Part shown: piece after piece, positions 18,412 to 26,964 of the stretch | Position numbering within the stretch: position 1 is the first letter of the stretch | Layout of the letters: each line of letters starts with the position of its first letter | Source of the DNA: Beijerinckiaceae bacterium RH AL1 | GTDB taxonomy: Bacteria; Pseudomonadota; Alphaproteobacteria; Rhizobiales; Beijerinckiaceae | Assembly (NCBI GenBank): GCA_901457705.2 | Contig: LR590083.2 | Coordinates: 1,426,597-1,490,596, forward strand | Reading direction: 5' to 3' | Length of the DNA: 64,000 nucleotides | The notes under the pieces: model-generated | Databases searched by the model: none | The model's input: the letters and a program-made list of their open reading frames with translations, nothing else | What the model was told of the DNA's origin: nothing | Translations under genes and position numbers: made by a program

Positions 18412-18776
18412 GGCGCGTGCTGCTGGTCGGCGCCACGGGCGCCTTCGGCAGCCGCCTCGCGGCTCTCCTGGGCAAGCAGCCCGACCTGCACTTGATCCTC
18501 GCGGCGCGGCGCCGTGCCCCGCTCGACGCGCTGCGCAAAAGCCTCGGCGCGCGCCCCGACGTCAGCGTTGCGCTGCTGGACAGGGAGCGCCCCGATCTCG
18601 CCGGCCTCGCGCCGTGGCTCCTCGTCGATGCGGCGGGCCCGTTCCAGGGCGGCGATTATGCGCTGGCCCGCGCGGCGATCGACGTCGGCGCGCACTACGT
18701 CGATCTCGCCGATGCCCGCGACCCCGTGGCCGGCTTCACCGCGGCGCTCTACCGAGGCTGGCTTGGTCCCGCGTGA
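18408..18776 (+). pseudogene. Truncated saccharopine dehydrogenase-like protein
   Basis: Only 122 residues of a protein normally about 400-550 residues. The N-terminal NAD(P)-binding fold is clear: MRRVLLVGATGAFGSRLAAL, then LLVDAAGPFQGGDYALARAA and GAHYVDLADARDPVAGF, the saccharopine dehydrogenase NADP-domain signature. After residue 115 the similarity stops and the frame ends within a few codons; the substrate domain is absent and nothing resembling it follows in any frame before the EF-hand gene at 18901. It starts in ATGA overlap with the DCC gene. I read it as a deletion remnant; a functional short Rossmann protein is less likely but possible. Confidence 0.7.
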
Positions 18777-18900
18777 TCGATCGGCTGCTTCCCGGTCGAA
18801 ACGCTCCAAAAGCGAAAATTAAGAATGGCTTTTCCGGGAAGTTTCGCCTATTGACCCCGGGAAACCGGGAACTCTCCTGGTTTGGAATTTGAGGGAGTCG

Positions 18901-19302
18901 ATGGACATGGATTTTCGCAAGACCCTTTCGGTGTCGCTGCTCGCACTCGGCACGCTCGCCTTCGCCGCGCCGGCCTTCGCCAAGATGGACATGAAGGCGA
19001 TCGATCCGGACAGCGACGGCACCGTCAGCCTCGCCGAGGCGCAGGACGCCGCCGCCAAGAAGTTCGCGGCGATGGACCCCGACAACGACGGCACGATCGA
19101 CCTGAAGGAAGCCAAGGGCAAGATGGCCAAGGCCAAGTTCAAGAAGACCGACGCCGACAACGACGGCACCGTCGACAAGGCCGAGTACTCGGCGCTGGTC
19201 GAGAGCGCCTTCAAGGCCGCCGATCCCGACGGCGACGGCACGCTCGACGCCAAGGAGCTGAAGACCCCGGCCGGCCAGAAGCTGCTCAGCCTCATCCAGT
19301 AA
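18901..19302 (+). CDS. Secreted EF-hand calcium-binding protein
   Basis: About 133 residues: a signal peptide (SVSLLALGTLAFAAPAFA) and four EF-hand loops at regular spacing, DPDSDGTVSLAE, DPDNDGTIDLKE, DADNDGTVDKAE and DPDGDGTLDAKE. Each has Asp or Asn at positions 1, 3 and 5 and Glu at 12, so all four can bind calcium. The protein is Lys/Ala-rich between loops. A GGGAG site serves either ATG 18901 or ATG 18907, the latter at better spacing; both keep the signal peptide. Upstream, 18777-18900 holds only a small CCCGG-GAAA-CCGGG hairpin (18856-18869) and no gene. Periplasmic calcium buffering or sensing is inferred. Confidence 0.88.
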   Translation: MDMDFRKTLSVSLLALGTLAFAAPAFAKMDMKAIDPDSDGTVSLAEAQDAAAKKFAAMDPDNDGTIDLKEAKGKMAKAKFKKTDADNDGTVDKAEYSALVESAFKAADPDGDGTLDAKELKTPAGQKLLSLIQ

Positions 19303-19312
19303 CGCAACGCGC

Positions 19313-19355
19313 GGCGCCGGCTGCCGGCGCCGCCGCCCCCGTGCCGAAACGGCAC
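19313..19355 (+). terminator. Paired hairpins, probable terminator of the EF-hand gene
   Basis: Two stems follow the stop: GGCGCCG/CGGCGCC (19313-19331) and GTGCCG-AAA-CGGCAC (19341-19355), the second followed by GGTTT. A weak T-run makes it a moderate terminator. Confidence 0.5.
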
Positions 19356-19371
19356 GGTTTCCGGCGGCCTC

Positions 19372-19384
19372 TAACCTGAGGTTA
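19372..19384. promoter_or_regulatory. 13-bp palindrome upstream of the beta-barrel gene
   Basis: TAACCTGAGGTTA is a perfect odd palindrome (6-bp arms around one G), 55 bases before the GTG at 19440. AT content differs from the flanks. It could be a regulator half-site pair; no regulator gene is adjacent. Confidence 0.3.
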
Positions 19385-19439
19385 ACCATGACGGCCTAAT
19401 CCTCGTGCCGCGGCCCATGCCGCGAGAGTCGGGGATTTC

Positions 19440-21122
19440 GTGCGGGTCGGCTGTCCTTCCTATCGCGCCGTTGCTGCGGCGGCATCGCTGGCGGCCCTCG
19501 TCGCCGCGGGGCCGGCCTGTGCGCAGCAGGCGGAGCAGGGCGACGACATCGGCCTGCGCTCGGGCTTCGATTCGGGCTTCCCGACCTCGCCCTCGAGCCT
19601 GCCGGTGACCTCGCCGGAGAGCACGGGTCCCGCCCCCGCGCTGGCGCCCGCCGGCGTAACGCCGCCGTCGAGCGGCGCCGATCTCGAGCCGGTCACGCCG
19701 CCGCAGAACGACGACGACCAGACGGGTCCGAACTACGGCAAGCCGAAGAAGAAGAAGCCAAATCTCTACAGGCTCGGCCGCAAGCTCTACGCGCCGAACC
19801 CCGACGTCGCGCCGCCCCTGCCGGCCCTCGTTCCCTACCGTGGCTCGCCCGGCACCAGGAAGAGCCTCAACCCCGAGGCCCCGACGGCCGCCAACGGCTC
19901 CGACCATGCCGAGCCGCCGCCGACCGTGGCGGTGATCCCGAGCTACAGGCGGGTGCGCAAGCCGCTGCCCGACGATCTGCCCTTCGCGCCGACCGGCGTG
20001 CAGGTCGGCGAGCTGCGCCTGTTGCCCTACTTCGAGGGCACGACCGGCTACGAGACCAACCCGAACCAGGTGACGACCGGCGTGAAGGCCTCGCCGGTGC
20101 TGCGCGCCGAGGGCGGCGTCGACGTCGCCTCCGAGACGAGCAACCACAGCCTCACCGGCTCGCTGCACGGCGGCTATTCCGACTTCCCCGCGAACACCAA
20201 TGCCAATCGGCCCGACGCCAGCGGCCTCATCGACAGCCGCATCGACGTCACGCGCAACGACCAGATCAACCTCGAGGGCCGCTTCACCATCGCGACGCAG
20301 ACGCCGGGCTCGCCGCTGCTGGCCGTGCCGAACAGCGTCTTCATCACCAGCCGCCCGACGATCGTCTCGGAAGGCGCGACACTCGGCGGCGCGCACACCT
20401 TCAACCGCCTCACGCTCGGGCTGAAGGGCACGTTCGACCGCACCGAGTACGGCGACGCACAGCAGTCCAACGGCACGACGTACCGGTTCTCGCAGGACAA
20501 CTACAACGACTACGGCGTCGTCGCCCGCGCGATCTACGAGCTGACGCCGGCCTTCTCGCCCTTCGTCGAGAGCGGCGCCGACTCGCGCGTGCGCGACAAC
20601 CCGGCCGATCTCTCCGGCTACTATCGCGACTCGGTCGGCGTGCTGGCGCGCGGTGGCGCCATCGTCGACTTCTCGAACCTGCTGACCGGGACCGTCAGCG
20701 CCGGCTACGCCGATCGGCACTACCAGGACCACCGCCTGCAGGACCTGCGCGGCCCGACGGTCGACGCCGCGCTGGTCTACAGGGTGACGCCGCTGACGAC
20801 GGTGAAGTTCACGGCCGCGACCACGCTCGCCGAGACGACGCTGGCCGGCGCGTCGGGCGCGATCTCGCGCTCGCTGACTCTCGAGGTCGACCACCAGCTG
20901 TTCCGCAACTTCACGATCAGCGGCATCGCGACCTACCAGCCGAACGAGTACCAGGGCGTGGTCGTCAACGAGGCCTTCACGACCTTCACCGCGAAGGGCA
21001 TCTACAGCCTGACCCGCGACGTCCAGCTCACGGGCTCCGTGTCGCGGCAGGCGCTGTCGACGACGCTCGGCGACGGCTTCAAGGACTACATCTTCCTGAC
21101 CGGCTTCCGCCTGCAGCGCTGA
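19440..21122 (+). CDS. Outer-membrane beta-barrel protein (BBP2 type)
   Basis: A 560-residue outer-membrane protein. A signal peptide (AAAASLAALVAAGPACAQQ) leads into a long Pro/Ser-rich disordered region (residues 30-180). From about 190 there are alternating amphipathic strands starting LRLLPYFEGTTGYETNPNQ, and repeated patterns such as GSLHGGYSDFP and YADRHYQDHRLQDLRGPTVD. This matches the putative beta-barrel porin 2 family found next to exopolysaccharide genes in Hyphomicrobiales. The C-terminus FLTGFRLQR lacks a perfect terminal Phe. The start is GTG 19440. Neighbouring GT2 and UDP-glucuronate epimerase genes fit an envelope polysaccharide role, which is inference. Confidence 0.8.
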   Translation: MRVGCPSYRAVAAAASLAALVAAGPACAQQAEQGDDIGLRSGFDSGFPTSPSSLPVTSPESTGPAPALAPAGVTPPSSGADLEPVTPPQNDDDQTGPNYGKPKKKKPNLYRLGRKLYAPNPDVAPPLPALVPYRGSPGTRKSLNPEAPTAANGSDHAEPPPTVAVIPSYRRVRKPLPDDLPFAPTGVQVGELRLLPYFEGTTGYETNPNQVTTGVKASPVLRAEGGVDVASETSNHSLTGSLHGGYSDFPANTNANRPDASGLIDSRIDVTRNDQINLEGRFTIATQTPGSPLLAVPNSVFITSRPTIVSEGATLGGAHTFNRLTLGLKGTFDRTEYGDAQQSNGTTYRFSQDNYNDYGVVARAIYELTPAFSPFVESGADSRVRDNPADLSGYYRDSVGVLARGGAIVDFSNLLTGTVSAGYADRHYQDHRLQDLRGPTVDAALVYRVTPLTTVKFTAATTLAETTLAGASGAISRSLTLEVDHQLFRNFTISGIATYQPNEYQGVVVNEAFTTFTAKGIYSLTRDVQLTGSVSRQALSTTLGDGFKDYIFLTGFRLQR

Positions 21123-21141
21123 GGCCTCGTCCGCGGCCCGC

Positions 21142-22029
21142 TCACATGTCGAGGATGCGGCCGGGCGAGACGCGTCCGCGCAACGTGTCGGCTACGCCGC
21201 GCAGGTTGCCGACGAGGCGGCCGCGGCGGTCGATGAAGGCCTCGTCGTTGCGCACGGCGCCGATCGCGTTGGCGACGATGTTCTCGAAGGCCTTGCGCAG
21301 GCCGCCCGCCGTGGTGATCGTGCCCTTGCGGGCGAGATAGACCTGGTTTGCCACCTGCGAATAGCCGAAGCGCACGCCGGACGTCCGGCCGGTCTTCGTC
21401 GCGAGGTGCACGCCGGTCAGCGCGTCGGCCTTGAGGACGCTCCCGTAGGCCGCCGCCTGTCGCGAGAAGTCGACATCCTCCGCCCAGGAGTAGAGCGGCA
21501 GCTCCTCGTCGAACCAGATTTCGCGGCCGCGCAGCGCCGACCAGCGGACCGCCATGTTGCAGCCGTAGGCGTTGAAGACCGGCGCGACCCGCGTGCCGGG
21601 CGCCGGCGCGGCGGCGATGATCGCGCGGCCTTCTTCCACGGAGTAGCCGGGGCCCTGCGCGCCGTCGGCCAGCACGTGGCCGGTCGCGACGACGCAGTCG
21701 GGCTCGGCGAGGAACAGCGCCTCGAGGTTGGCGAGAAAGCTCGGGGCGAGCAGGTAGTCGTCGTCGATGAAGAGGGCGATGTCGGACGTGTCGAGCACGC
21801 GCAGGATGGTGTTGCGCTGCGCCGACGAGCCGATCCGCGTGCCGCGCACGATCTCGACCGGCATCGGCAGGGCGGCGAGCGCGGCTTCGTCGACGTCCCC
21901 GGGCTTGGCCGGGCAGGCGAGGATGCGCTCGGGCCGGCGCGTCTGCGCCATGACGTCCCGCAGCGTCTCGACCAGGATCGTCGGGCGCCCGGTGGTTGCG
22001 ATGCAGACGGCAAGAGATAGAGTCGCCAC
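21142..22029 (-). CDS. Glycosyltransferase family 2
   Basis: A 295-residue GT-A fold glycosyltransferase. The N-terminus LSLAVCIATTGRP is the nucleotide-sugar strand, GSSAQRNTIL the usual N-R region, IALFIDDDYLLAP carries the D-x-D metal motif, and ELPLYSWAEDVDFSRQA holds the catalytic E-D. No membrane spans are seen, so it is cytoplasmic or membrane-associated. The start is a GTG at 22029 without a strong ribosome site. It converges on the beta-barrel gene with 19 bases between. Acceptor sugar unknown; surface glycan synthesis is likely. Confidence 0.88.
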   Translation of the reverse strand: MATLSLAVCIATTGRPTILVETLRDVMAQTRRPERILACPAKPGDVDEAALAALPMPVEIVRGTRIGSSAQRNTILRVLDTSDIALFIDDDYLLAPSFLANLEALFLAEPDCVVATGHVLADGAQGPGYSVEEGRAIIAAAPAPGTRVAPVFNAYGCNMAVRWSALRGREIWFDEELPLYSWAEDVDFSRQAAAYGSVLKADALTGVHLATKTGRTSGVRFGYSQVANQVYLARKGTITTAGGLRKAFENIVANAIGAVRNDEAFIDRRGRLVGNLRGVADTLRGRVSPGRILDM

Positions 22030-22166
22030 GTGGGGAACCCCCGGCTTGATCCGGCCTTTATGCCGGAGCTTTATTGCCGGTCGAGGCCGTTGGCCTGGCT
22101 TTCGCGAAACAGGATTGCCAAATGCTTTCCGGCCTCTCTGTTGCGACCTGAAACGAGGGATTTCGC

Positions 22167-22661
22167 GTGACCTGGACGATCGTCACCGCCGCCGTGATCA
22201 CGCTGCTGGTGCTCGGCATCGGCGGCGGCCTGACGACGGTCGGTCCCTGGTACTGGAACCTGCGCAAGCCGTCGTGGAACCCGCCGGACTGGATTTTCGG
22301 GCCGGCCTGGACGGTCATCCTCGCGCTCGCCGCCACCGCAGGCGTGCTCGCCTGGTCCCATGCCGACGCCGCCGGGCACGCGCGCATCGCCGGGCTCTTC
22401 GTCGTCAACATCATCTTGCACATGCTGTGGACGCCGCTGTTCTTCAACCTGCGGCGGCCGGACTGGGCGCTGGTCGAGGTGCCGTTTTTGTGGCTGTCGG
22501 TGCTGTCCCTGATGATCGGGCTTGCGCCGTACTCCGCCGCCGCGCCGTGGCTCCTGGTACCCTACCTGCTGTGGGTCGGCTTCGCCGCCTTCCTCAACCT
22601 CACGATCGTACGGATGAACCGGCCGTTCGGCGAGGTCTCCAAGGCCGCTCAGCAGCCGTAG
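22167..22661 (+). CDS. tspO: TspO/MBR family membrane protein
   Basis: A 164-residue five-span membrane protein of the tryptophan-rich sensory protein family, known to bind porphyrins and, in Rhodobacter, to affect tetrapyrrole and light or oxygen responses. Visible marks are [24 protein letters not shown] (the loop-1 W-P rich motif, partial), [21 protein letters not shown] and the final [19 protein letters not shown]. The GTG start at 22167 has GAGGGA upstream. Its last 13 bases overlap the 3' end of the opposing epimerase gene. No photosynthesis genes are in the window, so a stress or porphyrin-handling role is assumed. Confidence 0.9.
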   Translation: MTWTIVTAAVITLLVLGIGGGLTTVGPWYWNLRKPSWNPPDWIFGPAWTVILALAATAGVLAWSHADAAGHARIAGLFVVNIILHMLWTPLFFNLRRPDWALVEVPFLWLSVLSLMIGLAPYSAAAPWLLVPYLLWVGFAAFLNLTIVRMNRPFGEVSKAAQQP

Positions 22662-23662
22662 AAGGCGCGGTACCAGGCGACGAAGCGGGGGATCCCGTCC
22701 TCGATGCTGGTACGCGGCCGGTAGCCGACGGCGCGCTCGAGGTCGTCGATGTCGGCGAAGGTCGCCGCCACGTCGCCGGGCTGGATCGGCAGCAGCTCCC
22801 GCTTCGCGACGATGCCGAGGGACGCCTCCAGCAGCTCGATGACGGTGAGGATCTCGACCGGCCGGTTGTTCCCGATATTGTAGACGCGCCAGGGCGCGAG
22901 GCTCGAGCTCGCATCGGGCGCATCGCCGCGCCACGCCGGGTTCGGCGCCGCGGGCCGGCCGGCGATGCGGATCACCCCCTCGACGATGTCGTCGATGTAG
23001 GTGAAGTCACGCTTCATGTGGCCGTGGTTGAAGACCTTGATCGGCTTGCCTTCGATCATCGCCTTGGTGAACAGGAACAGCGCCATGTCCGGCCGGCCCC
23101 AGGGGCCGTAGACGGTGAAGAAGCGCAGCCCCGTCGTCGGCAGGCCGTAGAGATGGCTGTAGGCGTGCGCCATGAGCTCGTTCGCCTTCTTCGTCGCGGC
23201 ATAGAGGCTGACGGGATGGTCGACGTTCTGGTCGATCGCGAACGGCATCTTCGTCACCGCGCCGTAGACCGAGCTCGATGAGGCGTAGACGAGGTGCTTC
23301 ACGCCGGTGTGGCGGCAGCCCTCGAGCACGTTGAGGAAGCCGTCGAGGTTCGAGCGGCAGTAGGCGCGCGGGTTCTCCAGCGAGTAGCGCACGCCCGCCT
23401 GCGCGGCGAGGTGGATGACGGTCTCGAAGCGATGCTGGGCGAAGAGCGCATCCATCGCCTCGGCGTCGGCGAGATCGATCTCGGCGAAGGCGAAGCCCTC
23501 GCGCGCCTGGAGCTGCGCGAGGCGGGCGCGCTTCAGGGCGGGGTCGTAGTAGTCGTTGATATTGTCGAGCCCGACGACCGGCGTGCCGCGATCGAGCAGG
23601 GCGAGCGATACCGCGTGGCCGATGAAGCCGGCGGCGCCGGTGACGAGGACGGGGACGGTCAT
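22649..23662 (-). CDS. UDP-glucuronate 4-epimerase-like NAD-dependent epimerase
   Basis: A 337-residue extended [20 protein letters not shown] is the NAD-binding G-x-x-G-x-x-[11 protein letters not shown] and [12 protein letters not shown] supply the S and Y-x-x-x-K catalytic residues; [18 protein letters not shown] and [13 protein letters not shown] are the hallmarks of the UDP-glucuronate/galacturonate epimerase group (LpsL, CapI). It interconverts UDP-glucuronate and UDP-galacturonate for surface polysaccharide. The ATG at 23662 follows directly from a 218-base region shared divergently with the msuE operon. Specificity is by subfamily resemblance only. Confidence 0.88.
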   Translation of the reverse strand: MTVPVLVTGAAGFIGHAVSLALLDRGTPVVGLDNINDYYDPALKRARLAQLQAREGFAFAEIDLADAEAMDALFAQHRFETVIHLAAQAGVRYSLENPRAYCRSNLDGFLNVLEGCRHTGVKHLVYASSSSVYGAVTKMPFAIDQNVDHPVSLYAATKKANELMAHAYSHLYGLPTTGLRFFTVYGPWGRPDMALFLFTKAMIEGKPIKVFNHGHMKRDFTYIDDIVEGVIRIAGRPAAPNPAWRGDAPDASSSLAPWRVYNIGNNRPVEILTVIELLEASLGIVAKRELLPIQPGDVAATFADIDDLERAVGYRPRTSIEDGIPRFVAWYRAFYGC

Positions 23663-23817
23663 GGCGCTGCCCTAGCATGGGCACCGTGGGTGCCGCGAGC
23701 CCCGGCGCGCCGCAAAACATTCTTCCCCAACGTTCGAGCCGACTTGGAAGCTTTGGCCAGGCGGCGCGTAAGCGGCGAAACGTTGCTTGCTTTCTTTCGC
23801 GCACGGCCGCTTTCGCG

Positions 23818-23846
23818 TTGACCGCTTCCGCTCCGCCCCGAATGAT
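23818..23846 (+). promoter_or_regulatory. Candidate sigma-70 promoter of the msuE-sfnG-sfnB operon
   Basis: TTGACC (-35, 23818-23823), a 17-base spacer and AATGAT (-10, 23841-23846) lie 34 bases before the msuE start. Further upstream, GGCACC-GTG-GGTGCC (23680-23694) is an inverted repeat that might be an operator. No -24/-12 sigma-54 site was seen. Confidence 0.45.
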
Positions 23847-23879
23847 CGCGCCATCGCAACGTAGCGCAGCCGGGTGAGA

Positions 23880-24458
23880 ATGAGTGGACGCCAAACCATT
23901 GCCGTCATATCGGGAAGCGTCCAGCGGCCGTCGCGGACCTCGGCGCTCGTCGCCGAGATCGCAAGCGCCATCGCAACACGAGGCGACTATGCGTTCGACC
24001 GAATCGAGCTGATCGAGGCGGCGCCGCACCTCTTCTCGGCGCTGCATCCGCGCGAGCTGAAGGGCGAGGCGCGGCGCATCGTCGACACGGTCGAGCGCGC
24101 CGACCTGCTGGTCGTCGGCACGCCGGTCTATCGCGCCTCGATGACGGGCGCGCTGAAGCACCTGTTCGATCTCGTCGATCACCGCGCGTTTCCCGGCAAA
24201 CCCGTCGTGCTAGCGGCGACCGGCGGCACGCTGATGCATGGGCTCGTCACCGAGCACCAGCTGCGCCCGCTGTTCGGCTTCCTCAATGCGCTGACGCTGC
24301 CGACCACTGTCTATGCCGTCGAGCCGGACTTCGACGGCTACACGCTCGCCAGCGCCAAGGTGCGCGAGCGCGTCGCGCGCGCCGCGGAGGAGGCGGCGGG
24401 GCACCTGCGCCTGCTCGCCCTCGAGGCGGCATCCGCGCGCGAACAAAGCCACGCCTGA
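23880..24458 (+). CDS. msuE: FMN reductase for organosulfur monooxygenases
   Basis: A 192-residue flavodoxin-fold NAD(P)H:FMN reductase that supplies FMNH2 to the monooxygenase encoded next. Signs are IAVISGSVQRPSRTSALV (FMN phosphate loop), LLVVGTPVYRASMTGALKHLFDLVD and PVVLAATGGTLMHGL, all typical of MsuE/SsuE. A GTG at 23874 is an alternative start. It is first in the operon, 17 bases before sfnG. The -35/-10 pair upstream suggests ordinary sigma-70 transcription; sulfate-starvation control would need a regulator outside the window. Confidence 0.88.
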   Translation: MSGRQTIAVISGSVQRPSRTSALVAEIASAIATRGDYAFDRIELIEAAPHLFSALHPRELKGEARRIVDTVERADLLVVGTPVYRASMTGALKHLFDLVDHRAFPGKPVVLAATGGTLMHGLVTEHQLRPLFGFLNALTLPTTVYAVEPDFDGYTLASAKVRERVARAAEEAAGHLRLLALEAASAREQSHA

Positions 24459-24475
24459 GAGACACGAGGACACGC

Positions 24476-25591
24476 ATGACCGAACCGCATTCCAACGCCT
24501 CGCACGAGCCCGTGAAGTTCGCCTACTGGGTGCCGAACGTTTCGGGCGGCCTCGTCATCTCGAAAATCGAGCAGCGCACGAGCTGGGACATCGACTATAA
24601 CAGGAAGCTCGCGCAGATCGCCGAGCGCAGCGGCTTCGACTACGCGCTGAGCCAGATCCGCTTCACCGCCGGATACGGCGCCGACAACCAGCACGAGCCC
24701 GTCACCTTCAGCCAGGCGCTGCTCGAGGCGACGAGCAAGCTCAAGGTGATCGTCGCGCTGCTGCCGGGGCCGTGGAATCCCGCCGTCGCCGCCAAGCAGA
24801 TCGCGACGCTCAACGTGCTCTACAACGGCCGCGCCGCGGTCAACGTCGTCTCGGGCTGGTTCCGCGGCGAGTTCACGGCGATCGGCGAGCCGTGGCTCGA
24901 CCACGACGAGCGCTACCGCCGCTCGGAAGAGTTCATCCGCTCGCTGCGCGGAATCTGGACGCAGGACGATTTCACCTTCGCCGGCGACTTCTATCGCTTC
25001 CGCAACTACTCGCTGAAGCCGAAGCCGATCGATCCGCAGCCCGAGATCTTCCAAGGCGGCTCGTCGCGCGCGGCGCGCGACATGGCGGCGCGCGTCTCAG
25101 ACTGGTACTTCACCAACGGCAACACGCCCGAGGAAATCAAGAAGCAGGTCGACGACCTCCGCGCCAAGGCGAAGGCCAACGGTCACGCGGTGAAGGTCGG
25201 CGTCAACGCCTTCGTCATTGCTCGCGACAGCGAGGACGAGGCGAAAAAGGTGCTGGCCGAGATCATCGAGAAGGCCGATCCCGAAGCGGTCAACGCCTTC
25301 GGTCACGAGGTGAAGAACGCCGGCAAGGCTTCGCCCGAAGGGCAGGGCAACTGGGCGAAGTCCTCGTTCGACGATCTCGTGCAGTACAATGATGGTTTTA
25401 GATCGAACCTCATCGGCACGCCGCAGCAGATCGCCGAGCGCATCGTGGCGCTGAAGGACGCCGGCGCCGACCTCATCCTGCTCGCCTTCCTGCACTTCCA
25501 GGAAGAGGTCGAGTATTTCGGCCGCACCATCATCCCGCTGGTCCGCGAGATCGAGTCGAAGCGCGGCGGCTACCGCGTCGCGGCGGAATAG
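24476..25591 (+). CDS. sfnG: FMNH2-dependent dimethyl sulfone monooxygenase
   Basis: A 371-residue luciferase-fold flavin monooxygenase. It oxidises dimethyl sulfone to methanesulfinate, letting cells use it as a sulfur source. Recognised from KFAYWVPNVSGGLVISKIEQ, SQIRFTAGYGADNQHEP, VVSGWFRGEFTAIGEPWLDH and EIFQGGSSRAARDMAA, which distinguish SfnG from the alkanesulfonate (SsuD) type. The ATG at 24476 is preceded by GAGA-type purines. It sits between the FMN reductase and sfnB, 11 bases before the latter. MsuD, needed to release sulfite from methanesulfonate, is not in the window. Confidence 0.93.
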   Translation: MTEPHSNASHEPVKFAYWVPNVSGGLVISKIEQRTSWDIDYNRKLAQIAERSGFDYALSQIRFTAGYGADNQHEPVTFSQALLEATSKLKVIVALLPGPWNPAVAAKQIATLNVLYNGRAAVNVVSGWFRGEFTAIGEPWLDHDERYRRSEEFIRSLRGIWTQDDFTFAGDFYRFRNYSLKPKPIDPQPEIFQGGSSRAARDMAARVSDWYFTNGNTPEEIKKQVDDLRAKAKANGHAVKVGVNAFVIARDSEDEAKKVLAEIIEKADPEAVNAFGHEVKNAGKASPEGQGNWAKSSFDDLVQYNDGFRSNLIGTPQQIAERIVALKDAGADLILLAFLHFQEEVEYFGRTIIPLVREIESKRGGYRVAAE

Positions 25592-25602
25592 GAGCCTCTC
25601 TC

Positions 25603-26850
25603 ATGAACGTTGCCATCAAGGCGCAGGCCGGCAGCAAGGCCGGCGTCCCTGGGCTGCCGCGCCCGACCGAGCCGGCGCATGTGATCAGGGACGATGCCGA
25701 GGCCATCGCCGTCGCCGAGGCGCTTGCGGCCGACTTCGCCAGGGAGGCCTCCGAGCGCGATCTCGAGCGTCGCTGGCCCGTCGCCGAGCTCGACGCCTTC
25801 TCGCAAAGCGGGCTGTGGTCGATCAACGTGCCCAAGGCCTTCGGCGGCCCGGAGCTGTCCTACGTCACCTTGAACAAGGTGATCGAGATCATCTCGGCCG
25901 CCGACCCGTCGCTCGGCCAGATTCCGCAGAACCATCTCGGCGTCGTCGCGGCGATCCGCACCTCGTCGGACGAGGCGCAGAAGAAGCTCCTGTTCGCCGA
26001 GGTTTTGAAGGGCACGCGCTTCGGCAACGCCTTCTCCGAGTTCGGCTCCAAGCGCGCGGTCGACTTCGAGACGAAGTTCGAAGATCGGGGCGACCACGTC
26101 GTCGTCAACGGCAAGAAGTTCTACTCGTCCGGCGCGCTGCTCGCGCATCTCGTGCCGATCGTCGCGCTCGATGCGGAAGGACGCGCCTGGTACGCGATCG
26201 CCGACCGCGACGCGCCGGGGCTCACGGTGATCGACGACTGGTCGAGCTTCGGCCAGCGCACGACGCTCTCGGGAACGGTCATCATCGACAACGTGAAGGT
26301 GCCGAAGACGCATCTCGTGCCGGGCTACAAGGGCTTCGAGAAGCCGACCGCCGACGGCGCGATCTTCCAGGTCATCCAGGCCGCCGTCGACACCGGCATC
26401 GCGCGCGGCGCGATCGAGGAGACGATCCGCTTCGTCAAGACCTCGACGCGCGCCTGGGTCGATTCGGGTCTCGATCACGCCTGGCAGGACCCCTACACGA
26501 TCCAGGCCGTCGGCGACCTGTCGCTGCGCCTGCATGCGGCGCAGGCGCTGCTCGAGAAGGCCGGCCTCGCCGTAGATGCCGCCGTCGCGGAGCCCTCGGC
26601 CGACAGCGTCGCCAAGGCGCAGATCGCGGTGGCGGAGGCCAAGGTGCTGTCGACCGAGATCGCGATCGCGGCGACGAACAAGCTGTTCGAGCTCGGCGGC
26701 ACGCGCTCGACGCTGGCGGTGCACAACTTCGATCGCCACTGGCGCAACGCGCGCACACACACGCTGCACGATCCCGTGCGCTGGAAGTACGCGATCCTCG
26801 GCAACTATGCGCTCAACGGGGTGAACCCGCCGCTGCACGCCTGGAGCTGA
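25603..26850 (+). CDS. sfnB: SfnB-family sulfur acquisition oxidoreductase
   Basis: A 415-residue acyl-CoA dehydrogenase-fold flavoprotein of the SfnB/DszC-like group. Visible marks are ERRWPVAELDAFSQSGLWSI, PSLGQIPQNHLGVV, GNAFSEFGSKRAVDFET and the C-terminal THTLHDPVRWKYAILGNYAL, all typical of FMNH2-dependent sulfur oxidoreductases. Genetic work in Pseudomonas places sfnB in sulfone and sulfide use, exact reaction uncertain. It ends the operon; 114 gene-free bases follow before the histidine kinase. GAGCC purines before ATG 25603 provide a weak ribosome site. Confidence 0.92.
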   Translation: MNVAIKAQAGSKAGVPGLPRPTEPAHVIRDDAEAIAVAEALAADFAREASERDLERRWPVAELDAFSQSGLWSINVPKAFGGPELSYVTLNKVIEIISAADPSLGQIPQNHLGVVAAIRTSSDEAQKKLLFAEVLKGTRFGNAFSEFGSKRAVDFETKFEDRGDHVVVNGKKFYSSGALLAHLVPIVALDAEGRAWYAIADRDAPGLTVIDDWSSFGQRTTLSGTVIIDNVKVPKTHLVPGYKGFEKPTADGAIFQVIQAAVDTGIARGAIEETIRFVKTSTRAWVDSGLDHAWQDPYTIQAVGDLSLRLHAAQALLEKAGLAVDAAVAEPSADSVAKAQIAVAEAKVLSTEIAIAATNKLFELGGTRSTLAVHNFDRHWRNARTHTLHDPVRWKYAILGNYALNGVNPPLHAWS

Positions 26851-26964
26851 GACGCGGGCCGCCCTCGAACGAAGGTCCTAGCGGCACGCCGGCGCCAGCA
26901 CTTGTCGCCGGAGCCATTCGTCACCTAACTGACCGGACGGCCTTCGCCGCCGCCCGGTCTAGTC

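Noticed and set aside
18777..18900. EcfG-type promoter (GGAAC) before the EF-hand gene
   Set aside because: GGAAC occurs at 18867-18871, but no CGTT -10 element follows at the required 16-18 base spacing.
23663..23879. Sigma-54 promoter expected before sfn genes
   Set aside because: No TGGC-N-GC pattern of the -24/-12 type was found; a sigma-70-like TTGACC/AATGAT pair fits better.
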